Source: Fimbriimonadaceae bacterium (lineage in GTDB: Bacteria; Armatimonadota; Fimbriimonadia; Fimbriimonadales; Fimbriimonadaceae). Taken from it: DNA of 64,000 nt. Every line of letters starts with the position of its first letter. The stretch's first letter is position 1. The position numbers and the translations under genes are program-made. The notes beneath the pieces are model-generated. The model ran no database searches and was not told the origin of the DNA. It saw nothing but the letters and a program-made list of their open reading frames with translations. Location: contig JADLBH010000023.1 in NCBI GenBank assembly GCA_020847855.1, positions 17,834 through 81,833 on the forward strand, in the 5' to 3' direction. Shown piece after piece: positions 40,212 through 48,397 of the stretch.

Positions 40212-43200
40212 ATGCTCAAGCATCCAAGGCTTACGTTCGATCGCGTCCGCCAGTTTCTCAAGGACGATCTGATCGCCCGGATCGTCGTACACGAGGCCCC
40301 TATGGCGGCCGAGCTGGACACCGGCGAGGGCTTCGTCGCGGTCGAGCCGGGGCACAAGTGGGGGCCAGCGTACGCAGAAGGCCGATACCGGGTGCGCGTC
40401 AAGATCCCCAAGGATTGGGCGGGATGGGAGTGCGGACTGTGCCACGGCCCCGCGACCGTCTGGGGCACGACGGAGACCCCTTGCGAGGCCACGGTATTCC
40501 AGGACGGTCACGCCCTCGGTGGGCTCGACTTTGCCCATCCCTACCTCCGCCTCGTCGAGAAGGCGGCGGGTGGAGAGAGGTTCCGCCTGGAGCTCCAGAC
40601 CTATGCTCGCAACGCGGAGACGACGGTCCACGGCCGCGAAATGCCGCGAACCCTGCTCCCGCAAGAGTTCCTCGGCTTCCGCCTGCTTGCCGTGGATACA
40701 GAGATCCTTGCGCTTGCCTACGACGTTTCCTTCGGGATCAGCCTCGTCGAGGCCCTCGGCATGGAGGACCCGACGGGCGCGCCGATCCTGCGCGCCCTCA
40801 ACGATGTGGCGAACCAGTTCCGCACGGACCGGCGGAACAACGTGGGACGCTGCCGAAGGATCCTGCGAGATGCGCTCGAGTCCGGGGCGGCAAGGCTCGG
40901 TCACGAGGTCACCGCCCTAGGCCACGCCCACCTCGACACGGCCTGGCTCTGGCCCCTCTCGGTCACCCGCCTCAAGATGGCACACACCGCGGCGGTGCAG
41001 CTCTCCCTGATAGACCGCTATCCCGATCATGTCTTCGTCCACTCCCAGGCGAGCCAGTACGAATGGCTGGAAGAGGAGCACCCGGCCCTCTTCGAACGGG
41101 TGAGGAAGGCGGCCCGGCGAGGGCAATGGGAGCCGCTCGGCTCGATGTGGGTGGAGGCGGACTGCAACCTACCCAGCGGCGAGTCGCTCGTCCGCCAGTT
41201 CCTCTATGGCAAACGGTACTTCCGCGAGCGGTTCGGCCTCGACACCAAGGACATGTGGCTCCCCGACGTGTTCGGGTACTCGGCCGCGCTGCCTCAGATT
41301 CTGCGGAAGTTCGGTATTCAGTCCTTTGTCACACAGAAGCTCAGTTGGAACCAGTTCAACAAGATCCCCCACCACACCTTTTGGTGGAAAGGGATTGACG
41401 GGAGCGCGGTCTGGGCCCACTTCCCCCCTGCCGACACATACACCGGGGACGGGACTCCCAAGCAGATCCTGGAAGGAGTGCGCAAGTACAAGGACCACGC
41501 AAGGAGCGACCGCTCGCTCTACGTCTTCGGCTTTGGGGACGGGGGCGGCGGGCCCACCGAGGGGCAGATCGAGTCCATCCGTCGAACCCGTGGCGCCCCT
41601 GGAATGCCAGCCATCCCCGCCAAACGATCGGCGGCACAGTTCTTCCGAGACTCCTTGGAGCAAGGGGCCGACCTGTGCGTTTGGAGCGGCGAGCTCTACT
41701 TCGAGCTTCATCGGGGCACGTATACGAGCCAAGCCGCGAACAAGGCGGCGAACCGGTACTGTGAGATGCTTCTCCGAGACGCCGAGGCTCTCGCGTGCCT
41801 TGCCCACGGCACCGGGAGCACCTACCCGAAGGAGGCCCTGGAAGCAGCGTGGAAGACCGTGCTGCTCAACCAGTTCCACGACATCATCCCTGGATCCTCG
41901 GTCAAGGAGGTCTATTCCGACAGTGCCCAGGACTACGCCGAGGTCAAGAAGACGGGCGAGGGGATCGTACGCGACTGCCTTCAGAGCCTGGGAGCCAAAG
42001 TGGGGACGGACTGGGCGGGGCGCCCGTACGCGCTCTTCCAGAACTCCGGGGTCGCAGGGCAGTGCCGAGTCCCGTGGGAGCACGAGGAGGCTCCCGCGTC
42101 GGTGGTTTGCGGGGCCGAGCGATCGCCCGTGCAGTGGATCGAGGACCACGACGGGCGGGGGCTCGTCTTTGCGATGCCCGAGGCCGCGCTGGGGGCGGTT
42201 GCGGTCGCCGACCTCAGTTCCGAGCTCCCGAGCCTGCTCCCTCGCCTTGTTGGAAGCCCAAGGCGCCTGGAGAACGAGGAATGGGCGGTTCGGTTCGATG
42301 GAAACGGCCATATCACGAGCATCACGTCCTTGGACGACGACCCGATCGAGTTCGTCCGCCCCGGCTCGCTCGCGAACGTCTTCCAACTCTTCGAGGACAA
42401 GCCGCTCTTCTGGGACGCATGGGACATTGACCTCTTTTCTCTGGAGACCGGGCGCGACATGCTTCGTACGGAGAGCTTCGAACTGGTGGAAAAGGGCCCG
42501 GCCCGGGTCGCGGTGGAGCTCGTGAAGCGGATCGGCGAAAGCACGTTGCGACAGCGGATCAGCCTTGGGCCCACCCCCGGCATCCGCTTCGACACGTGGG
42601 TGGACTGGCGCGAGAGCGAGAAAATGCTCAAGGTGAAGTTCCCCATGAACATCAACACCCTGCGGGCGACGTGCGAGATCCAGTTTGGCCACGTCGAGCG
42701 ACCCACGCACCGAAACACCTCCTGGGACATGGCTCAGTTCGAGGTCTGCGCCCAGAAGTGGGTGGATATGAGCGAGGGGGGCCATGGGATCGCGCTGCTC
42801 AACGACGGAAAGTACGGGCACGACTTCCTGGACGGCGACTTGCGCCTCACGCTCTTGCGCAGCCCCAAGGCTCCCGACCCCGATTGCGACATGGGCCTGC
42901 ATCGGTTCACGTACTGCTTGCTCCCTCACTACGGGGGGCTCCAGCAGAGCGATGTCGTGGCCTCCTCCTATGCCCTGAACGCCCGTCCCTGGGCAGAGCC
43001 GCTCGGCAGGCACGCCGGAGAGGCCGTCACCTTGCCCAAACTGGTCTCGAGCAGCGACCGGAGCCTCGTGGTTGATACCTTGAAGCTCTCCGAGGACCGC
43101 CGCTCGCTCATCGTCCGGCTCTATGAGTGCCACAACGCGCGAGGTACCGCCGCCGTGCGGTGCGCCCTCCCGATCAGCAAGGCCTTCGTCACCGACCTTG

Positions 43201-43295
43201 AGGAGAACCCGCTGCGGCCGCTCGATTTGAGCGAGGGAACGATCTACGTTCCCTTCCGCCCCTTCGAGATCGTGACCCTTTCCCTGGAGATGTGA
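40212..43295 (+). CDS. alpha-mannosidase, glycoside hydrolase family 38
   Basis: 1027 residues, no signal peptide, so cytoplasmic as for other bacterial GH38 class II-like enzymes. An N-terminal beta-domain (about 1-230) is followed by the catalytic barrel starting GHAHLDTAWLWPL (zinc ligands His and Asp) and the nucleophile Asp352 in MWLPDVFGYSAALPQ. A middle helical domain (NQFHDIIPGSSVKEVY, containing another zinc His) and a C-terminal beta-sandwich with DTWVDWRESEKMLKVKFP follow. It hydrolyses alpha-mannosides with retention. It is promoted separately from the divergent dprA. With the GH20 enzyme it suggests intracellular glycan recycling. Confidence 0.93.
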   Translation: MLKHPRLTFDRVRQFLKDDLIARIVVHEAPMAAELDTGEGFVAVEPGHKWGPAYAEGRYRVRVKIPKDWAGWECGLCHGPATVWGTTETPCEATVFQDGHALGGLDFAHPYLRLVEKAAGGERFRLELQTYARNAETTVHGREMPRTLLPQEFLGFRLLAVDTEILALAYDVSFGISLVEALGMEDPTGAPILRALNDVANQFRTDRRNNVGRCRRILRDALESGAARLGHEVTALGHAHLDTAWLWPLSVTRLKMAHTAAVQLSLIDRYPDHVFVHSQASQYEWLEEEHPALFERVRKAARRGQWEPLGSMWVEADCNLPSGESLVRQFLYGKRYFRERFGLDTKDMWLPDVFGYSAALPQILRKFGIQSFVTQKLSWNQFNKIPHHTFWWKGIDGSAVWAHFPPADTYTGDGTPKQILEGVRKYKDHARSDRSLYVFGFGDGGGGPTEGQIESIRRTRGAPGMPAIPAKRSAAQFFRDSLEQGADLCVWSGELYFELHRGTYTSQAANKAANRYCEMLLRDAEALACLAHGTGSTYPKEALEAAWKTVLLNQFHDIIPGSSVKEVYSDSAQDYAEVKKTGEGIVRDCLQSLGAKVGTDWAGRPYALFQNSGVAGQCRVPWEHEEAPASVVCGAERSPVQWIEDHDGRGLVFAMPEAALGAVAVADLSSELPSLLPRLVGSPRRLENEEWAVRFDGNGHITSITSLDDDPIEFVRPGSLANVFQLFEDKPLFWDAWDIDLFSLETGRDMLRTESFELVEKGPARVAVELVKRIGESTLRQRISLGPTPGIRFDTWVDWRESEKMLKVKFPMNINTLRATCEIQFGHVERPTHRNTSWDMAQFEVCAQKWVDMSEGGHGIALLNDGKYGHDFLDGDLRLTLLRSPKAPDPDCDMGLHRFTYCLLPHYGGLQQSDVVASSYALNARPWAEPLGRHAGEAVTLPKLVSSSDRSLVVDTLKLSEDRRSLIVRLYECHNARGTAAVRCALPISKAFVTDLEENPLRPLDLSEGTIYVPFRPFEIVTLSLEM

Positions 43296-43305
43296 CCGTC
43301 CGTGG

Positions 43306-43311
43306 TAGAAC
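43306..43311 (+). promoter_or_regulatory. -10 element for the Acb2/Tad1-like gene (leaderless type)
   Basis: TAGAAC, 6 nt before the ATG at 43318, giving this small gene its own promoter. Confidence 0.5.
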
Positions 43312-43317
43312 CGTCGC

Positions 43318-43626
43318 ATGGGCGAGAACATGGAGAAGTTCCGACATTTGGACGGGAGCGAGGCGGTCGTCGAGCTTCCTTATGTCCAGATCGTCTTCCA
43401 GCACGGGAACCCGGCCGAGGTCGGGCCGAACGGCTGCCGGATCGAGGACGTCATTGACATCCTGGTGAACAAGCTCTTGGACTTTCAGGGACGGGATCTG
43501 GCCTGCGAGGAGAACGCTACCGCGCTCTACCACCTCGAGATGGCGCGGGAGGCCCTCGTACTTCGGCGAAGGCGCCGGGAGCAGCAAGGCCTGCTGGGCG
43601 TGAAGGGCTCTCACACGGCGAGCTAG
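43318..43626 (+). CDS. Acb2/Tad1-hairpin-like small protein
   Basis: 102 residues. The pattern FQHGNPAEVGPNGCRIEDVI, then a helix, DFQGRDLACEENATALYHLE, a helix, and RRRRREQQGLLGVKGSH matches, position for position, the family of small phage proteins annotated as Acb2/Tad1 hairpin domain (FQxGxxxEVGxNGCxxEDxL ... FQxGxxACxENAxAL ... RTxxREARGVxGTH). Phage members sequester cyclic nucleotides or gcADPR signals of CBASS and Thoeris defence. Here the gene is chromosomal, with its own promoter and no phage genes around. It interlocks at its stop with a response regulator gene. Ligand binding is an inference; the match is from memory of the consensus. Confidence 0.65.
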   Translation: MGENMEKFRHLDGSEAVVELPYVQIVFQHGNPAEVGPNGCRIEDVIDILVNKLLDFQGRDLACEENATALYHLEMAREALVLRRRRREQQGLLGVKGSHTAS

Positions 43627-44294
43627 CCCAGGAGCCGATAGCCCACGCCACGGACCGTCACGAGCCGGCTCGGGCTCGACGGGTCCTTTTCGATCAACTT
43701 CCGCAGCCAGCGGACGTGAACGTCCACTGTCCGGTCGGTCACGTAGGTGTCGCTGCCCCACACCCGATCCAGGATCTGTTCACGGCGGAAGACTTGGCCA
43801 GGGTGCGAGGCGAGGAAGTGTAGAAGGGCGAACTCCTTGGGGGCGAGCTTGAGGGTTCGCCCATCCAGTTCGGCGGTATGGCTCCGCGGGTCTATCCTCA
43901 GGTTTCCCAGCAGCAGGGGCTGATCTGTGCGGAAGCCGCGGGTGCGCTGCAGCACCTTCGCGACGCGTATCGCCAATTCTTGCAGCGAGAACGGCTTCAC
44001 GACATAGTCGTCCCCCCCGGCCTCGAGCCCTGCGATCCTGTCCTCGTCGCTCGACCGGGCGCTCAGGAAGATGACCGGGGTCTCGGAGTCTCGCCTCACC
44101 GCCCTGCATAGGTCCAGGCCCGACCGCTGGGGGAGCATCACGTCCACGACCATGAGGTCGGGCCGCAGCTTGCGGAACAGCCGGATGCCGTCTTCCGCCG
44201 TCGTCGCCGTGAAGACCGAGTAGCCCTCCTTCTGGAGCCTTCCTTCCACCGCCTCCAGGATCCCAGGCTCGTCGTCCACGACGACCACGGTCAT
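43623..44294 (-). CDS. OmpR/PhoB-family response regulator
   Basis: 223 residues: receiver domain with phospho-acceptor Asp51 (VVDVMLP), acidic pair in VVVVDDEPG, switch Thr replaced by Ser (FLSARS) and Lys100 (YVVKPFS); then a winged-helix DNA-binding domain (about 125-223) with LTLAPKEF-type region, VDVHVRWLRKLIEKDP and TVRGVGYRLLG. No histidine kinase is adjacent, so it is an orphan in this window. The start overlaps the end of the upstream lipoyl/KOW gene (44291-44294), so both are probably one transcript. Confidence 0.93.
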   Translation of the reverse strand: MTVVVVDDEPGILEAVEGRLQKEGYSVFTATTAEDGIRLFRKLRPDLMVVDVMLPQRSGLDLCRAVRRDSETPVIFLSARSSDEDRIAGLEAGGDDYVVKPFSLQELAIRVAKVLQRTRGFRTDQPLLLGNLRIDPRSHTAELDGRTLKLAPKEFALLHFLASHPGQVFRREQILDRVWGSDTYVTDRTVDVHVRWLRKLIEKDPSSPSRLVTVRGVGYRLLG

Positions 44295-45421
44295 TGGGCG
44301 ACGATGATCTCTACGTTGGCCCGAGGCACAGTAACCTCACGGCCATCCTCGAGTTTTGCTCGAAGCACGCGAACCTCGGCTCCGGAATCCACCTTGACCA
44401 GGGTCGAAGGAAGGTCGGTGACAGTGCCCAATAGACCGAAGTAAGGCTCGCGAATGACCCGGACCGAGACCCCCACATCGAGGGTGCCGCCGCTCGCGCC
44501 CTCGGCGGCAACTTCGCCAGCATTCTCGGCGAGGGGGACAATGACCTCGGGCCGGATCACACCCGCTCGGATCTGGGTCGCACCGTTGATGCTCGCCGCC
44601 TTGCCCTCCAGCTTCGTGAGGAGCTCGAAGGTGCGCCCTGCCATATTGAGGACCCCGAATCCTTCCGTACACACGAGCGAGAGCGGGATCTGCTCCTGGC
44701 CCGTGATCGCGACCCCAATGTCGTAGCCGAGGAACTTGGTCAGGTCTGCGTCCTTGACGGCACCGACCACGATCCCGGCCGCCCCGCGCTCCGCGGCGAG
44801 CTCGATCGCCTCATAGGTTACGCCGGATCCTCCGACCAGAATCTTTCCCGCATCGTCCTCCCGGACGTCCGAGGCCTGTAAGACCTGGTCGGTGCCGGTC
44901 ACGGCGACCCGGATCGTGCCGTGTCGCTCGCCTCCCACGCCGAAGATTCCCTGCACCATCGCGCCCCGCGTCTCGACCACCGCGCCCTCTCCTGGCTGAA
45001 CTTCGCTGATTCGCCCGGCAATATAGGCTCCCACCTCGACGGGCACCGAGGGCTCGCGCACCAAGACGTGCCCGGTGACATCGCTCACCGACTCGATCAC
45101 GCCTCCGACGTCCGACAACGCCTGGCTCTTGAAGAGCTTGCCAAATATGCCCTTGGTCTCGGCCACGAGCTGTCCCGGCTCGACCTGGTCCCCGACCTGG
45201 ACCACCATACAGGCCCCGACCTCCCTGGGCTCGACGCCGAGCTTCTCGTTGAGCCGGATCGTCTGCAAAGGGCCGGGGAGCATGGCCCTGGCGACCACTT
45301 GGGTCGGTCCCACGGTGTCCCCGACCTGCACGAGGACTTCACCTTGGATCGGCAAGCGCCTCCGACGGTGGACAACGATGTCGCGGGTGACAGTCAGGCC
45401 AGGCGTGTATGCGCTTCCCAT
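44291..45421 (-). CDS. barrel-sandwich hybrid and KOW domain protein of unknown function
   Basis: 376 residues with no membrane segment. The first ~150 residues contain repeated RnfC/lipoyl-like beta motifs (GEVLVQVGDTVGPTQVVA, VVQVGDQVEPGQLVAE, GHVLVREPSVPVEVGAYIAG) without a lipoyl lysine. A middle alpha/beta part includes KILVGGSGVTYEAIELAAERGAAGIVVGAV in two pieces, and the C terminus carries a KOW-like motif (PYFGLLGTVTDLPSTLVKVDSG...EVTVPRANVEII). I recognise these folds but no named family. A TATACT box lies 34 nt upstream. It is coupled to the response regulator, divergent from tdh. A scaffold or carrier role is conceivable but not shown. Confidence 0.6.
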   Translation of the reverse strand: MGSAYTPGLTVTRDIVVHRRRRLPIQGEVLVQVGDTVGPTQVVARAMLPGPLQTIRLNEKLGVEPREVGACMVVQVGDQVEPGQLVAETKGIFGKLFKSQALSDVGGVIESVSDVTGHVLVREPSVPVEVGAYIAGRISEVQPGEGAVVETRGAMVQGIFGVGGERHGTIRVAVTGTDQVLQASDVREDDAGKILVGGSGVTYEAIELAAERGAAGIVVGAVKDADLTKFLGYDIGVAITGQEQIPLSLVCTEGFGVLNMAGRTFELLTKLEGKAASINGATQIRAGVIRPEVIVPLAENAGEVAAEGASGGTLDVGVSVRVIREPYFGLLGTVTDLPSTLVKVDSGAEVRVLRAKLEDGREVTVPRANVEIIVAQ

Positions 45422-45455
45422 GGTGTGCTCAGGGGCCCGGATGCGGGTCGGTGCG

Positions 45456-45461
45456 AGTATA
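45456..45461 (-). promoter_or_regulatory. -10 element for the lipoyl/KOW gene
   Basis: TATACT on the minus strand, with a predicted leader of about 27 nt before the ATG at 45421. Confidence 0.45.
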
Positions 45462-45501
45462 GCATGGGCTCTGACGGCAGGTCTTCACCCTCGGCGCGGT
45501 G

Positions 45502-45507
45502 TATCCT
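45502..45507 (+). promoter_or_regulatory. -10 element for tdh (leaderless type)
   Basis: TATCCT, 7 nt before the GTG start at 45515. Confidence 0.5.
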
Positions 45508-45514
45508 GCCCGTC

Positions 45515-46540
45515 GTGAAGGCAGTCGCCAAGCTCCGTCCTGGGCCAGGGCTGGAAATGACCGAGGCCGAGGAGCGCGATCCCAGGCCAGGGGAAGTCAA
45601 GCTCAAGGTAGAGCGAGCCTCGATCTGCGGCACCGACCTCCACATCTTCCAATGGGACCCCTGGGCGGCGAGCCGGATTGTCCCGCCCAGGGTGATCGGG
45701 CACGAGATCTGCGGCCGGATCACCCAGATCGGAGCAGGGGTCACGGGCCGGGAGATCGGGCAGTTGGTCTGCACCGAGTCTCACATCGTGGACCCCGAGG
45801 ACCCCGACCTCCAGCAGGGCCTCGGCCACGTCGCCCGCTCCACGCGAATCCTGGGGGTGGATGTGGACGGCGGCTTTGCGGAGTCCCTCGTGATCCCGGC
45901 CACGAACGCAAGGCCGGTCCCGCCGGGGGTTCCCCCCGAGATCGCGAGCATGATGGACGCGCTGGGCAACGCGGTACACACCGTGATGGCGGGGCCCGTC
46001 GGAGGGCTGACCGTCTTGATCACGGGCCTGGGCCCAATCGGCCTTTTCGCCATGAAAGTCTGTGAGGCTCTGGGTGCCTCCTGCATCATCGGGACGGAGG
46101 TGAGCCCCTATCGCCGCGCACTCGCGGAGAGAATGGGAGCCTCCGCAGTGATTGACCCTAGCTCGACCGATGCCCTGTGCGCGGTGCTCAAGGTCGCTCC
46201 GGGCGGTGTGGACGCCGTACTGGAGATGAGCGGGCACCCTTCTGCCCTAGAACTTGCGATCAGCGCCGTGAATCCAGGCGGGCGCATCAGTCTGCTCGGG
46301 GTCTCCAGTCAGAACCGGGTCGAGGTCGAGACCAACGAGATCGTTTTCAAGGGCGTGACGGTGCAAGGCATCGTGGGCCGGCGCCTCTGGGAAACTTGGG
46401 AGCAGATGGAGCACCTCTTCACCCACCTGAACCTGGATGTCTCCAGCATCGTCACCCACTCGATGCCCTTCACCGAGTTCAACGAAGCGATGAGTGTCCT
46501 TGCCTCTGGAGAGGCGGGAAAGATCGTGCTCGAGTTCTAG
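45515..46540 (+). CDS. threonine 3-dehydrogenase-like zinc alcohol dehydrogenase
   Basis: 341 residues, the exact length of Tdh. Catalytic zinc ligands: Cys in ASICGTDLHIFQWD and the GHE motif in VIGHEICGRI; Rossmann motif GLGPIGLFAMKVCEALG near residue 170; ISLLGVSS and VQGIVGRRLWETWEQM as in Tdh. The structural zinc loop is lost: where Tdh has four Cys after the TESH-like segment, this protein reads IVDPEDPDLQQGLGHVARST without Cys. So only the catalytic zinc is expected. NAD-dependent threonine (or polyol) oxidation is the likely activity. GTG start 45515 behind TATCCT. Confidence 0.82.
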   Translation: MKAVAKLRPGPGLEMTEAEERDPRPGEVKLKVERASICGTDLHIFQWDPWAASRIVPPRVIGHEICGRITQIGAGVTGREIGQLVCTESHIVDPEDPDLQQGLGHVARSTRILGVDVDGGFAESLVIPATNARPVPPGVPPEIASMMDALGNAVHTVMAGPVGGLTVLITGLGPIGLFAMKVCEALGASCIIGTEVSPYRRALAERMGASAVIDPSSTDALCAVLKVAPGGVDAVLEMSGHPSALELAISAVNPGGRISLLGVSSQNRVEVETNEIVFKGVTVQGIVGRRLWETWEQMEHLFTHLNLDVSSIVTHSMPFTEFNEAMSVLASGEAGKIVLEF

Positions 46541-46551
46541 TAGGCGCAAAC

Positions 46552-47814
46552 ATGGACGTTTCGGCGCCCAAACCCCTTTCTTTCGCCGGGTTCCGGAACC
46601 TTTGGCTTGGTCAGACCACGTCGCAACTGGGAGACGCGATCTACGCCCTCGTCTTCGTCTTCATGGCGAACAAGGTGACGGGAAGGGCGGACGTCGTCGG
46701 CGTCGTCGCCGCTTTGACGGCCCTACCGTTCCTCGTCTTCGGACCTCATGCCGGGGTCGTTGCGGACAGGAGGGATCGTCAGCGGCTCATGCTCACCGCT
46801 GACCTTGCCAGCGCGGGACTGTTGTTCGCCTTCGCAGTCTATGTTTGGCTTCAGCCTCGGCCGTCGGTCTTCGTCATCGGTGCGGCCGGGTTCCTCCTCT
46901 CTACGGTGAACGTGTTTTTCCTGCCGGCACGCTCGGCGGCGATCCCCCGACTCGTACCTCCCGAGGCTCTGCAAGCCGCCCTGGCGTTCTCCACCGCCAC
47001 GATGAGCCTCATCCAGAGTGCGGGGATCGCGTTCGGGGCCATCGTGCTAGGCCCGATCGAGAGAGCTAACCCAGGAATCTTCTTCGTCTCCGCCGTGCTC
47101 TTGAACGCGCTCACGTTCTTGGTGAGCGCGTTCTTCGTCGCGAAGGTTCCTGCCGTCCCACCGGCCGAGAGGGACACGCATTCTTCCGCCCGCCAGGATG
47201 TGGCCGAGGGCATCCGGCTCATCCTGCGAGAGCCCCTCCTTCGGATCACCCTGCCGGTGAGCCTCCTCATCAATCTTGCGATCTCCGGCTTCTTCGTCGT
47301 CTACGTTCGGACGAACGACGTTTGGTTCGGTGGGAGTTTCGCCACGATCAGTTGGCTCGAGTTCGGGTTCGTCTTCAGCATGTTGCTCGGTTCGATCCTC
47401 GCAGGCAGGCTGAACGTGCGCAGGCCAGGAGTCGCCTTCACCCTCGCTATGGCCGGGGTCGGCCTTTGCGTGGCAGCGATGGGGTTTGCCACGAACTTCT
47501 GGGCCTATCTCGCCCTGAACGTAGTGTGCGGGATCGCCCTGCCTTTCGGCACCCTGCCCTTGATGACCTATATCGGTACCGCCATCCCAGACGAGTACCG
47601 TGGGCGCGTCAGCTCGGTGTCCTCGATGCTCTCCGCAGGGGTGCAACCGGTGGGGATGGCGGTCTCTGGCGTCTTGCTCCAGAGCCTAGGGCTGGTGCGC
47701 CTCTACTTCGTGATGGGAGGCGGGATGACCCTTGCCGCCCTCTTGGGCCTCGGGGACAGAGGATATCGCGCGGCGAGGGTTCCTCAGGCCTCGAACGAGC
47801 GGAGCGAGGAATAG
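46552..47814 (+). CDS. MFS transporter (drug/efflux type)
   Basis: 420 residues with about 12 hydrophobic segments. The N terminus FRNLWLGQTTSQLGDAIYALVFVFMANKVTG and the VVADRRDRQRLM loop (motif A-like GxxADRxxR) between helices 2 and 3 are typical of MFS_3 exporters, as is RGRVSSVSSMLSAGVQPVGMAVSGVL in the second half. Substrate unknown. It starts 11 nt after tdh and is likely cotranscribed. The last 31 bp overlap the convergent gene at 47784. Confidence 0.88.
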   Translation: MDVSAPKPLSFAGFRNLWLGQTTSQLGDAIYALVFVFMANKVTGRADVVGVVAALTALPFLVFGPHAGVVADRRDRQRLMLTADLASAGLLFAFAVYVWLQPRPSVFVIGAAGFLLSTVNVFFLPARSAAIPRLVPPEALQAALAFSTATMSLIQSAGIAFGAIVLGPIERANPGIFFVSAVLLNALTFLVSAFFVAKVPAVPPAERDTHSSARQDVAEGIRLILREPLLRITLPVSLLINLAISGFFVVYVRTNDVWFGGSFATISWLEFGFVFSMLLGSILAGRLNVRRPGVAFTLAMAGVGLCVAAMGFATNFWAYLALNVVCGIALPFGTLPLMTYIGTAIPDEYRGRVSSVSSMLSAGVQPVGMAVSGVLLQSLGLVRLYFVMGGGMTLAALLGLGDRGYRAARVPQASNERSEE

Positions 47815-48284
47815 ACCCGCTGAATGGAGTCGGCGACCTCGTCGAAGCGTCGGCTCAGGCGAGAAAAAGTCGGGGCCATGTCGGAGTACGGGCGATGGTC
47901 GAACAAGGACGCGATGTAGTACGACTCCTTCCCGAGCCGGCGGTAGACGGTCGCTCCACCACCCAACACCCTTGGGTTCGCACCGCTCCAGAACAGAACA
48001 TAGTCACCGATCTTCACCCTTGCCTCACGCTCGGCATCGAACGACTGGGCGCGCAGGTTCACCTCGCTCCATTCGATCAGCTCGACGACGCTGGAAACCG
48101 GATGTCCGTCCGGGGACCGGAGCGCGAGTCGCGAATCCACGCGCAAAGAGTCCACGAGGAGCATGAGAACGTAGTCCTCTACGTCCTCCGTGACCGTGCC
48201 GCTCAGGCTCGCGAACGCATCCTGGAGCAACTCACGGAAGAGCGCTTTGATTCTCGAGTCGTCAGGTCTAGGTAGTTGCGGCAT
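47784..48284 (-). CDS. conserved-looking hypothetical protein
   Basis: 166 residues, cytoplasmic, not recognised. An N-terminal helical part (IKALFRELLQDAFASLSG...DVEDYVLMLLVDSL) is followed by a beta-rich part with the motif ARVKIGDYVLFWSGANPRVL and SYYIASLFDHRPYSDMAPTFSRLSRRF. Such IGDYxLFWSGxxPxxL and KxSYYIxSxF motifs occur in hypothetical proteins of Acidobacteria and Planctomycetes as far as I recall; no function is known to me. It is a single gene, overlapping the MFS gene by 31 bp at the 3' end. Confidence 0.65.
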   Translation of the reverse strand: MPQLPRPDDSRIKALFRELLQDAFASLSGTVTEDVEDYVLMLLVDSLRVDSRLALRSPDGHPVSSVVELIEWSEVNLRAQSFDAEREARVKIGDYVLFWSGANPRVLGGGATVYRRLGKESYYIASLFDHRPYSDMAPTFSRLSRRFDEVADSIQRVYSSLRSFEA

Positions 48285-48397
48285 CGGCCTACTTCTCAGT
48301 GGACAGTCTCAGACACTTCGAAGGTTCCAGAAAACCCGCAACCGTGCCGCCCGCACAACTGCCTGACTCCCGGCTTCCCGGCATAATAGGAGGTGAA

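Noticed and set aside
41169..43331. A long minus-strand frame across the GH38 gene, and similar ones at 60753-62840, 255-2207 and 39362-41398
   Set aside because: All lie fully antisense to recognisable genes, or mix several genes, have no ribosome site or -10 box, and read like reverse complements of conserved proteins.
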